Source: Acidobacteria bacterium Ga0077551 (GTDB taxonomy: Bacteria; Pseudomonadota; Alphaproteobacteria; Caulobacterales; Hyphomonadaceae). Taken from it: a DNA stretch of 64,000 bases. The stretch covers positions 62,001-126,000 of the forward strand of contig LNFC01000017.1 of NCBI GenBank assembly GCA_001464545.1. Reading direction: 5' to 3'. Numbering within the stretch: the first letter of the stretch is position 1; each line of letters begins with the position of its first letter. The translations under genes and the position numbers were made by a program. Shown piece after piece: positions 50,956 through 59,381 of the stretch. A model generated the notes under the pieces. It saw only the letters and a program-made list of their open reading frames with translations. It was not told the origin of the DNA and did not search any database.

Positions 50956-52167
50956 TCAACCGAGGGCAAGGGTGTTGAGCTGCATGATGGGCAGCATGAT
51001 CGATAGCACGATCGTGCCGACAATGCCGCCCAGGATCACGATGATGACCGGCTCAAGCAGGCTCAGAAGCGTGCGGGTGGTGGCCTCGAATTCGCTTTCG
51101 AGAAAGTCGGCGGCGCGGTTCATCATCGCGGGCACGTCGCGCGCCGCTTCGCCGCTCTGCACCATGTGTGTGAGGAGCGGCGGGAACACCTTGGTGGCGC
51201 GCATCGCGGACGAGAGCGTGCCGCCCTGCTGCACCTGTTCGATGATCGCGGTCGCGGCGTCGCGGAACACGGCATTGCTCATGGCGCCGCGCGCCGCCGA
51301 GAGGGCTTCGATGACTGTGGCGCCGGAGCCGGCGAGGGTGGCGTGGACTCGTGCGAACTGGGCGGCCGAGAGGGTCTGGATCAGGGGGCCGATCAGCGGG
51401 AGCCCGAGCAGGAAGGCGTCGAGGGATTTGCGGAACGTGGGGCTTTTCATCGCCTGCGAGAAGAGGGCGACGCCTGCGAAGACGGATAGGGCGAGGAGCC
51501 AGCCCCAGCTACGCGCGAAATCCGAGGCGCCGATCACAATCTGGGTGAGAAGCGGCAGTTCGGTGGTGCCGAGCATTGCGAATTGTTCGACGAGTTTGGG
51601 CACGACGAAGACCATCAGGGCGGTGACCATCAGCAGGGCCATCACGCCGAGGACAGCGGGATAGACCAGCGCGGCCCGCGCGGTCGAGGCCATCTTGTAG
51701 GTGCGTTCCAGATTGGTCGCGAGCTGGTCGAGCACGGCGGGCAGCTTGCCGGAAGACTCGCCGGCCGAGACAACCGAGCGGTAAAGCGCGGGGAAGGCCG
51801 AAGGCGCCGAGCGGAGGGAGTCGGCGAGAGTGATGCCTTCCATGACCTGCGCGCGCACGCCGAGGATCAGGGCTTTCACGGACGCCGCGCTGCCATCGGC
51901 GGCCGCAGCGGTCAGGGCCTGCTCCACCGTCATGCCGGACTGCAGTAGGACGGCCATCTGGCGGGTGAAGAGGGTGCGCTGTTTGTGCGAGAGGCGGCCC
52001 CGCAGGCGCGCGCCGCGTGACTTCGACTGGCCGGATTCCTCAACCTCTACGGGCGTCAGCTGGCGGGCGCGCAGTTCGCGCCGGGCGGAGCGCGGATTGT
52101 CCGCCGAGATCACACCGCTGGTGCGCCGGCCATCGGCGGTCAGGGCCTTGTAATCATACGCCGCCAT
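50956..52167 (-). CDS. gspF: type II secretion inner-membrane protein GspF
   Basis: 403 residues from ATG 52167. Starts A-A-Y-D-Y-K-A-L-T-A-D-G-R, then two T2SSF domains each with three helices. Motifs F-T-R-Q-M-A-V-L-L-Q-S-G and a late E-A-T-T-R-T-L-L-S-L-L-E-P-V-I-I are the GspF/PilC hallmarks. Polytopic platform protein that contacts GspE and GspL. Its start lies inside the last codons of gspE (14-base overlap). Confidence 0.95.
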   Translation of the reverse strand: MAAYDYKALTADGRRTSGVISADNPRSARRELRARQLTPVEVEESGQSKSRGARLRGRLSHKQRTLFTRQMAVLLQSGMTVEQALTAAAADGSAASVKALILGVRAQVMEGITLADSLRSAPSAFPALYRSVVSAGESSGKLPAVLDQLATNLERTYKMASTARAALVYPAVLGVMALLMVTALMVFVVPKLVEQFAMLGTTELPLLTQIVIGASDFARSWGWLLALSVFAGVALFSQAMKSPTFRKSLDAFLLGLPLIGPLIQTLSAAQFARVHATLAGSGATVIEALSAARGAMSNAVFRDAATAIIEQVQQGGTLSSAMRATKVFPPLLTHMVQSGEAARDVPAMMNRAADFLESEFEATTRTLLSLLEPVIIVILGGIVGTIVLSIMLPIMQLNTLALG

Positions 52168-53638
52168 GGGACCAGACCTCCCTGCGGCAGACATGCAGGA
52201 GTTCGTCAGGGCTCGTCTCGCCGCTCAGGACATGGCGCATGCCGTTGCTGAACAGCATGTCGGCGCTCGCAAAGGCGACGCGCTCGATCTCGTCTTCGCT
52301 GGCCTTGTCATGGATCAGCCGCTTGATGGCCGGATTGATGACGAGCAGTTCGTACGCGCCGAGGCGGCCGGAATAACCCGTGCGGCCGCAGGCATCGCAG
52401 CTGCCGGACTGGTAGAGCGTTCCGGAAAAGTCCGCAGGCAGACCAATCCGGGCGGCATACGCCGGGTCCGGATGGAACGGCGTCTTGCAGTGCGGGCAGA
52501 GCCGGCGCAGCAGGCGCTGGGCGAGGACGGCGCGCAGGGTGGAGGCGAGCAGGAAGCTCTCGATACCCATGTCGCGCAGACGCGTGATCGCGCCGGCGGA
52601 ACTGTTGGTGTGGACCGTGGAGAGGGCGAGGCGGCCGGTCAGCGCGAATTCGAGCGCGACCTCGGCGGTTTCGGCGTCGCGGATCTCGCCGACCATCACG
52701 ATGTTCGGGTCGTTGCGCAGGATGGAGCGGAGCGTGGCGGCGAAGGTCAGGCCGACCTTGTGGTCCATCGGTGTCTGGCTGATGCCGTCGAGGCCGTATT
52801 CGACGGGGTCTTCCAGCGTCATGATGTTGACGCGGCCGGTGTTCAGCATGGCGAGCGCCGAGTAGAGCGTCGTGGTCTTGCCGGAGCCTGTGGGGCCGGT
52901 GACGAGGATGACGCCGTTGGGCTCGGCGATGACGGCGCGGAAGCGGTCCAGCGTGGCGGGGTCCATGCCGAGACCGTCAAGGCCGACGAGCGCCTGGCGG
53001 GTGTCAAGGATGCGCAGTGCGACGCGTTCGCCGTAGCGTGTCGGCAGGGTCGCGACGCGCACGTCCAGGGCGCGGCCGCCGAGCGACAGCGAGACGCGGC
53101 CATCCTGCGGCATGCGCTTCTCGGAGATATCCAGACGGCTCATCACCTTGATGCGGGAGACGAGCGGCGCGGCGATGCGGCGCGAGGCGACGAGGACTTC
53201 CTGGAGTTCGCCGTCGATCCGGTAACGGATGGAGAGCTTTTCCTCGAACGGATCGATGTGGATGTCGGAGGCGCGGCGCTTGATCGCGTCCTGCAGCAAG
53301 CCGTTGATGAGCCGCACGATCGGCGCATCGCCGTCGCCGGCCAGCAGGTCTTCCGTCTGCGGAATACCGTCGAACAGGGTTTCGAGGTTTTCCTGCTTCT
53401 CGGCTGCTGCCGCGGCAGTGCCGTCAAGCGCGCCGCCGCCGAAGCCTTCGGACAGAAGCTTTTCAAACGCGATGGCGGAATGCGCTTCCAGCTGGAAGGA
53501 GGTGCCCAGGACACGGCGCACTTCGGGCAGGGCAAGCACATCTGCGCCTTCGCGGACGGCGACCGTCACCGGCACCCGGCCGGGAATGACGGCGAAGCCC
53601 TTGTCCTTGGCGAAAGCGTAGTGAACCTGCGGCCGCAT
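52154..53638 (-). CDS. gspE: type II secretion ATPase GspE
   Basis: 494 residues. Walker A G248-P-T-G-S-G-K-T-T, Asp box and L-T-L-E-D-P-V-E-Y, Walker B V-G-E-I-R-D-A-E-T, and the His box A-L-T-G-R-L-A-L-S-T-V-H-T-N. A zinc module C-P-H-C ... C-D-A-C follows. The N-terminal domain is shorter than in Vibrio GspE. It powers pseudopilus assembly from the cytosolic side. Six bases separate it from gspD. Confidence 0.96.
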   Translation of the reverse strand: MRPQVHYAFAKDKGFAVIPGRVPVTVAVREGADVLALPEVRRVLGTSFQLEAHSAIAFEKLLSEGFGGGALDGTAAAAAEKQENLETLFDGIPQTEDLLAGDGDAPIVRLINGLLQDAIKRRASDIHIDPFEEKLSIRYRIDGELQEVLVASRRIAAPLVSRIKVMSRLDISEKRMPQDGRVSLSLGGRALDVRVATLPTRYGERVALRILDTRQALVGLDGLGMDPATLDRFRAVIAEPNGVILVTGPTGSGKTTTLYSALAMLNTGRVNIMTLEDPVEYGLDGISQTPMDHKVGLTFAATLRSILRNDPNIVMVGEIRDAETAEVALEFALTGRLALSTVHTNSSAGAITRLRDMGIESFLLASTLRAVLAQRLLRRLCPHCKTPFHPDPAYAARIGLPADFSGTLYQSGSCDACGRTGYSGRLGAYELLVINPAIKRLIHDKASEDEIERVAFASADMLFSNGMRHVLSGETSPDELLHVCRREVWSHGGV

Positions 53639-53644
53639 GCGCGA

Positions 53645-55618
53645 TCACCTCGCCAGATTGGCTGCCGACCCCATCGGCCCGCTGCCGCCCATGACTTCCG
53701 TCACATAGCGGTCGATGGAGTTTTCCGGCGGAATGCCGCGCATCAGCTCTTCGCCGCGCACGTACAGGTATTTCTGCTCGGTCGCCGACTTCGCGTCTTC
53801 CTTGTTGCGCACGATGGTGGGGCGGATGAAGACCATGAGATTGGTCCGCGTCGTTGCCTTGCCATCGGACCTGAACAGGCGGCCGGCAATCGGGATGTCG
53901 CCGAGCAGCGGAACCTTCGACTGGCGGACCGTGTCCGTCTGTTCGACCAGACCGCCGAGAACGATGATCTCGCCGTCATCGGCGAGCACGCTGGCGGTGA
54001 TCTCGCGCTTGTCGAGGATGAAGTCAGGCGTCAGCGTGCCGATGCTGCCGGAGATGCTCGAGACTTCCTGGCGGATGTCGAGGCGGACCGTGTCGTTCTC
54101 GCCGATGCGCGGCGTGACTTCGAGCTGGATGCCGACATCCTGGCGCTCGACGGTGCGGAAGGGGTTCGAGTTGGCCTGGTCAAGGACCTGGCCGGTGGTG
54201 ATCGGGACTTCCTGGCCGACGATGAGGGCCGAGGTCGCGTTGTTCAGGGTCATGCCGAAGGGCGTCGACAGGATGCGGGAATTGCTGTCCTTCTCGACCG
54301 CGTTGAGGATGACGCCGAAGAGGTTGTCACCGGATTGTCCGCCAAAACCGAGCGTCAGGCCGGCGGTGCCGGTCAGGGAGCTGATGGCCGAGTCGCGCAG
54401 CGGATTGGCCTTCGTGAGGTCCTCGAAACCATCCGTGAGCAGAGCGCCCGTGAGGGCGAGCAGGTTCGGAGCCGAGCTCGAGAAGTTGGTCGACGCGAAC
54501 GGGACATTGCTGCTGCCGGTGCCGGAGAGCAGGAATTGCAGCCCCAGCTCCTTCGTCATGTCGTCCGACATTTCCACGATGATGGCTTCGACCATGACCT
54601 GGGGGCGGCGCACATCGAGGGCGGAAATGACCTTTTCCATCGCGACCAGCGTTTCGGCATTGCCGCTGATGATCAGGGAGTTGGTCGCCGGATGGTGCGA
54701 AATGGTTTGTGCGGGGACGGATGTATCTGACGGCGCGCGCTGGGCCGCGACGCTGAGGCCGACGCGCTCGAGGATCGGGACGATCTCGCCGGCATCGGCA
54801 TAGTTGAGCGGAATGATGCGAATATTGTCGCGCTGCGGCTCGGTCGTGTCGAGCTGCATGGCCACCTGGCGTGCCCGGGCGACCGAGGCGGGGTCACCGC
54901 GCAGGAGGACGGCGTTGCTGGTTTCCGAAGCGACGGCCGTGAAGCGCCGGGCGCCGCCGGCCTGGCCTTGTGCGCCGGATGCGGCGTCGCCCTGCAGGCG
55001 GTTCAGGACTGCTTCCATCTCGAGGGCGGGGACGTTGCGGAGGGCGACCGTTTCGGTGACCGACGGATCCTTGTCGATCGCCTCGATCATCCGGCGCACG
55101 CGCTGCAGGTTCGAGGCATAGTCGACGACCACGAGCGTGTTCGTGTTGGCGTTCGCGGCGATCTGTCCCTGGCTGTCGAGCACCGGCTTGATCTGCTGCG
55201 CGACGTCCATCGCGTTGACGTAGTCGAGCTTGATAATCTCGGTCACGAAGGCGTTGGGGCCCTGGCCAGAGACCGGCGCTTCGGTGGCGGCGATGGCTTC
55301 CGGCACGATCCGGTAGGTGTCGCGGCCTGCGGGGATCGCGGCGAAGCCCTGGACGCGGAGCGTGGTCAGGAAGACCTGGAAGAGGTCATCCGTGCTCATC
55401 GGCGTCTGCGAGACGACGGAGACGCGGACCTTGCGCACATCGGGGTGGGTGATGAACGTGTAGCCGGTCAGCATCGAGACATCGGCGATGAGCGTGTTGA
55501 GCTCGACATCGTCAAGCTTCAGGACGTGCTTGTCTTCGCTGGGGGCGGGGGCCTGCGCGGTTGCGATCTGCGCAGCCGAGAGCGCTGCGGCGGCAGCCAG
55601 AAGTATGTGTCTGGTCAT
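53645..55618 (-). CDS. gspD: type II secretion secretin GspD
   Basis: 657 residues. Signal peptide ends near A-Q-A. The N0 domain (L-N-T-L-I-A-D-V-S-M-L-T-G-Y-T-F-I) is followed by repeated N1-N3 KH-like domains (T-N-T-L-V-V-V-D-Y-A-S-N and T-N-S-L-I-I-S-G-N-A). The secretin core has V-P-I-T-T-G and D-V-G-I-Q-L-E-V-T-P, then the gate region I-V-L-G-G-L-V. It forms the outer-membrane channel. The start shares ATGA with the gspC stop (55615-55618). It has no S-domain-type tail beyond N-L-A-R, so pilotin use is uncertain. Confidence 0.95.
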   Translation of the reverse strand: MTRHILLAAAAALSAAQIATAQAPAPSEDKHVLKLDDVELNTLIADVSMLTGYTFITHPDVRKVRVSVVSQTPMSTDDLFQVFLTTLRVQGFAAIPAGRDTYRIVPEAIAATEAPVSGQGPNAFVTEIIKLDYVNAMDVAQQIKPVLDSQGQIAANANTNTLVVVDYASNLQRVRRMIEAIDKDPSVTETVALRNVPALEMEAVLNRLQGDAASGAQGQAGGARRFTAVASETSNAVLLRGDPASVARARQVAMQLDTTEPQRDNIRIIPLNYADAGEIVPILERVGLSVAAQRAPSDTSVPAQTISHHPATNSLIISGNAETLVAMEKVISALDVRRPQVMVEAIIVEMSDDMTKELGLQFLLSGTGSSNVPFASTNFSSSAPNLLALTGALLTDGFEDLTKANPLRDSAISSLTGTAGLTLGFGGQSGDNLFGVILNAVEKDSNSRILSTPFGMTLNNATSALIVGQEVPITTGQVLDQANSNPFRTVERQDVGIQLEVTPRIGENDTVRLDIRQEVSSISGSIGTLTPDFILDKREITASVLADDGEIIVLGGLVEQTDTVRQSKVPLLGDIPIAGRLFRSDGKATTRTNLMVFIRPTIVRNKEDAKSATEQKYLYVRGEELMRGIPPENSIDRYVTEVMGGSGPMGSAANLAR

Positions 55619-56493
55619 TGGGAAAGGTTGGCGCCGGGAGCAACACGCAGGCGCACTATGGCGCCCTGGCGGACAATATCCAGGGCGACGTCTGAACTGC
55701 TGGAGACGGACTGGTTGATCTGGTCGGGACGCAGACCTTCGACGGCCTGGCCGTTGATGCGGAGAATGAGGTCGCCCGATTGCAGGCCGGCGGCCTCGAA
55801 CGCGCCGGCGCCGCGCGGTTCAAGCCGGTAGCCCGACACTTCCCCGCTGCGGAATTCAGGGGTCAACGCGGTATCGGCGGCGAGGGCGGCCGGCGTGACA
55901 TCGACCACCGGTGCCACGGTGTCCGACGCGTAGACTCGGGCTTCGGCAGGCGCGGACTGCGCGGGATCCTGAACGAAGGGCGCGGTGCGGTAAGGATAGA
56001 GGCTGAGCGATTCGATGGAGCCGTTGCGGCTGAGGTGAATGGCGTCAGACGTCACGTTCACGAGAAGGATGCCGGGCATCACTTCTTCGCCGGGGACGAA
56101 GCGCTTCTGCGCGCCGTCGGGGAAGGAAATCACGGCGCTGCTGGCGGACGCGTTGCCGGAGACAGAGCGGACGCCGGCGAGTTTCAGGTCGAGCGTGGTT
56201 TCGGCTGCCGCCTGGGCGTCGGCCGCGTACATCTGCGGAGCGCCCCCGAAAGGGTTCATCTGGGTCAGGAGGACCGTGGGCGACGCGCTGCCCGAAGCTT
56301 GCAGGCTTTCAGATGACAACGTCGCGGAATCCTGAAGCGGGGCGCCCGCGTCCGCCGGTGCGAGGGCGACCCAGGCAAGACGCCCGACGAGGACCCCGAC
56401 GGTGACCATCAGCAGGGATTCCACAGCCATCCGGCCAGCGTTTTCCATGCGCACGTAAGGTATGCCTCTTTCCATTCTGAAAAGCGCCGCCAT
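55615..56493 (-). CDS. gspC: type II secretion protein GspC with PDZ domain
   Basis: 292 residues. One N-terminal helix (about 24-47), then the HR domain (M-N-P-F-G, D-L-K-L-A-G-V-R, V-I-S-F-P-D-G) that meets the secretin. A C-terminal PDZ domain has Y-R-L-E-P-R-G-A-G-A-F-E-A-A-G-L-Q and G-D-L-I-L-R-I-N-G. GspC links the outer and inner membrane parts and helps choose substrates. It is the promoter-proximal gene of the operon. M10 or M16 could also serve as start. Confidence 0.92.
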   Translation of the reverse strand: MAALFRMERGIPYVRMENAGRMAVESLLMVTVGVLVGRLAWVALAPADAGAPLQDSATLSSESLQASGSASPTVLLTQMNPFGGAPQMYAADAQAAAETTLDLKLAGVRSVSGNASASSAVISFPDGAQKRFVPGEEVMPGILLVNVTSDAIHLSRNGSIESLSLYPYRTAPFVQDPAQSAPAEARVYASDTVAPVVDVTPAALAADTALTPEFRSGEVSGYRLEPRGAGAFEAAGLQSGDLILRINGQAVEGLRPDQINQSVSSSSDVALDIVRQGAIVRLRVAPGANLSQ

Positions 56494-56579
56494 CGGAAAC
56501 CCCTTCGATCCGTACCTTCACGCTAATCACACTTGTGCGACAGTTCCGCGACGAGACGGCTCCATTAATGCTTAAGTAT

Positions 56580-56609
56580 CGAGGCCGTTGCAGTTACGCA
56601 ACGGCCTCG
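56580..56609 (-). terminator. hairpin after the TonB receptor gene
   Basis: CGAGGCCGTTGC (56580-56591) and GCAACGGCCTCG (56598-56609) form a perfect 12-bp stem with a six-base loop, 12 bases beyond the receptor stop and upstream of gspC. Little T run follows on the minus strand. Confidence 0.65.
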
Positions 56610-56620
56610 GGCATTTGAAA

Positions 56621-59299
56621 CTAGAATTCCGTGCTCAGGCCTAACGAAACGCTCGTACCCAGGTCGTATTGGTTGACCTGAACGAAGCCATCATTGCCTG
56701 ACTGGAATTCGTCGAAGTCTTCATTAAGAAGGTTCTGCGCCTTGAAATCGAACGTGAACTCGCGTCCACGTACATCAAACCCTTTCTTGAAGACCAGGTC
56801 GAGGTTTATGCCCGGATCCTGAACAAAGTCAGGTTGGCCGGCCGGAGCGCGGGCTGACGTGCGCTCGCTTGCGTAGGTCGCGAGCAGAGTTGCCTGTGAT
56901 CTTGCATTGTCATCCTGCCATCCAAGCTGGAAGTTCGCCAGGTGTTCGGACTGTCCCTGCAGGCGCGAACCATCGACAACGAAGTCTGTTGCGGGACGAG
57001 GTTGCCCGTTGGACTGAAGCGGGAACACTTCGTCGCCGGCGCTCGCCTGCACTTCCGACTTTGAATAAGTGTAGTTCGCCTGAACCAGGAACTCTTTGTT
57101 CTCCATCATCGCCCCCGAGAAGGGGCTGTCGAAGACGCGCTTGAACTCGAGTTCCGCGCCATACAGGATCGCGCGGGGTGCGTTCAGGTAGGTCTGGAAG
57201 ACCGAGGCGCTCTGTGTGACCACCACGGACTCGACCGGCTTTTCGAGGTCCTTGTAGAACACGCCGGCGGAAACGGTTTGTCCGCGATCGAAATAGAGTT
57301 CGTAGCGGGCGTCGAGATTGAGGATCTCCGTATCGGTGAGGAAGGGGTTACCGATGAAGATCCGGCTGCTGTCCGGGTCAAAGTACTGCTGAGGCGCCAG
57401 TTCGCGGAACTGCGGACGGCCGATGCTCTGCGAGGCACCGAGGCGAAGCTGCTGATCTTCTGCGAAGTTCCAGGTAAGCGTTGCAGCGGGTAGCAGGTAG
57501 TTGTTCTTCACACCGGGAACCGGTGCCGGATCAGCCTCCGACGAGATCAGCGAGAGCGGGGTGACCGACTGGGCGGCGTTCTCGTAGCGCACGCCGAGTG
57601 CGGCACGCACCAGCGGGATCACTTCCGCATCGACTTTGGCATATGCGCCGAAAACGTTCAGGTCCGCGTCGAAGGCTCCAGCACCGGCCGAGCCGGTCGT
57701 TTCGCGGATTTCGAAGACATCGGGATTGATGTTGAAGTTCGCGAAGAGGAAATCGGCACGCTGCTGCGTGAGTCGGAAATCGAGCGGCGGGTTGGCCGCG
57801 ATGAAACCGAAGACGCGGGTCTGGGCAGTGCGGTTGTTCTCGTAGCCTTCGATACCTGCAGAGTATTCGATATCGCGCGCGGTGGAGAGCGGCTGCGTGT
57901 ACTTAACATCGAGTGCGCCGCTGACAATCTTATCGTCAATGTACGAAAACGAAATGCTGTTGTTCGAGCCCGAACCTGCCGGGTTGTAAACGTAGTTGTT
58001 CACAAGCGGGTCGAACACATAGCGGATCGCCCGCTCATAGGGAGCATCGCGCTTCGTCTGGGACAGAGCGGTACGCCAGTCAAACGTCCAGTTTCCGCGG
58101 AAGTGGCGACCGTTCAGCTGCGAGCTATACAATTCGCGCTCATACCAGGCTGTGCGGTCATCGCGGACGTCGCGCAGGGCGAGGTCATCGAAACCTTCAC
58201 GGACGAAAGCCTGTTTCGTCGTCTTGCGGATATACAGGTTGGTCCAATCGATCTTGTCATCGCCGGCGTCGAGGCCGAGACCGAACAGGACGTCCCAGCC
58301 AATGTTCTGGTCCGTCGAGACGTAATCAAATGTCGAGGTGGCCTGAAGCTGCCCGCCGTTGATTTCGCCAACTTCGAGGCGGCCGTTTTTTGTGCGCCAG
58401 CCGTTGCTGTAACCTAGTACGCCAATCAAACCGAGATCGAATCCGCCCAGATCAAAAGATGTTCCGCCAGAGACTTCATAGCTGCCGTTCAGCGGGATGC
58501 TGTCATTCGTCTGGATCAGGTTCAATTCGGCGTTCGTGAAGGACTGGCCAATCGCTTGAAGGTCCTGATCTGCAAAATTGCCGCTCTGGATACGAAGGCC
58601 CGAGGACATCGCGCGGCGCACGGCTACCGGTATCTTCCGGGTGCCGTCATCAAAACCGATCACATCCGTGTCAGAGCCGAAATAGGTCAGGCCGTCCTTG
58701 CCCGTCGTTTCGGTGTTGTAGCTTCCGCCAACACTGACTTCAAGGAAGGGCTCGGCGGGCACGTTCAGCGTGCGAAGATCGATGATGCCGCCGCCGAACT
58801 CCCCTGGGAATTCAACGGAATAAGTCTTCTGGACCAATACGTTCTCAAGGATTTTCGTCGGGAACAAATCGAGCGGCACCACGCGCTGGAGTGGCTCAGG
58901 GCTTGGGAGGGGCGAGCCGTTGAGGCGCGCGGCCGAATACCGCTCGCCAAGGCCGCGAACATAAACAAAGCGGCCTTCGGCGATGCTGAGGCCTGTAACA
59001 CGGGCGAGTGCGTTTGCGGCGTCGGAATCGCCTTGGCGCGCGAGGTCTTCCGGCGCGAGATAGGCTGCCACTTCGGACGTGCTGCGAAGCACTTCGGGGA
59101 TATAGCGTCCGAGAACGACGACTTCGTTCAGCCGGAAGTCTTCATCGACAGCGGGCGCAGCTTCGGTCGGAGCCTCGGCCGCCTCGGTTTCGGTTTCTGT
59201 TTCCGCTTCAGTTTCGGTCTGAGCGAAGGCGAATGCCGGGGCAAGGATCGCTGTGGAAGCGATCAACAGGGCCCGGAGAGACAGCGAGTTGAATTTCAT
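56621..59299 (-). CDS. TonB-dependent outer-membrane receptor
   Basis: 892 residues. Signal peptide ends at F-A-F-A-Q (about 26). A Thr/Glu-repeat segment (28-50) and then N-E-V-V-V-L-G (58-64), the probable TonB box. The plug has A-N-A-L-A-R-V-T-G and Y-V-R-G-L-G-E-R-Y; the 22-strand barrel ends in L-G-L-S-T-E-F with terminal Phe. It imports an unknown substrate with TonB energy. It sits directly between the type II operon and the beta-helix lipoprotein on the same strand, with hairpins on both sides. Confidence 0.93.
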   Translation of the reverse strand: MKFNSLSLRALLIASTAILAPAFAFAQTETEAETETETEAAEAPTEAAPAVDEDFRLNEVVVLGRYIPEVLRSTSEVAAYLAPEDLARQGDSDAANALARVTGLSIAEGRFVYVRGLGERYSAARLNGSPLPSPEPLQRVVPLDLFPTKILENVLVQKTYSVEFPGEFGGGIIDLRTLNVPAEPFLEVSVGGSYNTETTGKDGLTYFGSDTDVIGFDDGTRKIPVAVRRAMSSGLRIQSGNFADQDLQAIGQSFTNAELNLIQTNDSIPLNGSYEVSGGTSFDLGGFDLGLIGVLGYSNGWRTKNGRLEVGEINGGQLQATSTFDYVSTDQNIGWDVLFGLGLDAGDDKIDWTNLYIRKTTKQAFVREGFDDLALRDVRDDRTAWYERELYSSQLNGRHFRGNWTFDWRTALSQTKRDAPYERAIRYVFDPLVNNYVYNPAGSGSNNSISFSYIDDKIVSGALDVKYTQPLSTARDIEYSAGIEGYENNRTAQTRVFGFIAANPPLDFRLTQQRADFLFANFNINPDVFEIRETTGSAGAGAFDADLNVFGAYAKVDAEVIPLVRAALGVRYENAAQSVTPLSLISSEADPAPVPGVKNNYLLPAATLTWNFAEDQQLRLGASQSIGRPQFRELAPQQYFDPDSSRIFIGNPFLTDTEILNLDARYELYFDRGQTVSAGVFYKDLEKPVESVVVTQSASVFQTYLNAPRAILYGAELEFKRVFDSPFSGAMMENKEFLVQANYTYSKSEVQASAGDEVFPLQSNGQPRPATDFVVDGSRLQGQSEHLANFQLGWQDDNARSQATLLATYASERTSARAPAGQPDFVQDPGINLDLVFKKGFDVRGREFTFDFKAQNLLNEDFDEFQSGNDGFVQVNQYDLGTSVSLGLSTEF

Positions 59300-59341
59300 G
59301 GGTCAGAGATCCTGAGTGGAGTCTTCGGGAAAAGCAGAAAA

Positions 59342-59368
59342 GCGGAGGCCCGGTTGAGGGGCCTCCGC
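59342..59368 (-). terminator. terminator between the beta-helix lipoprotein and the TonB receptor
   Basis: GCGGAGGCCC (59342-59351) and GGGCCTCCGC (59359-59368) form a 10-bp stem; on the minus strand TTTTC and another T run follow. Position is 13 bases after the lipoprotein stop. It could be read through to give the receptor as a lower-level downstream gene. Confidence 0.75.
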
Positions 59369-59381
59369 CATTTCAGAAAGA

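Noticed and set aside
52166-54730. An 854-codon plus-strand open frame across gspE and gspD
   Set aside because: Gly/Ala/Asp/Arg-rich product without domains, fully antisense to two certain genes.
56528-56540. Shared CACACTTGTG motif here and at 19856-19865 as a common operator
   Set aside because: At 19.86 kb it is the loop of a hairpin after the SDR gene; the copy before gspC is only partly palindromic. Two short matches are not enough.
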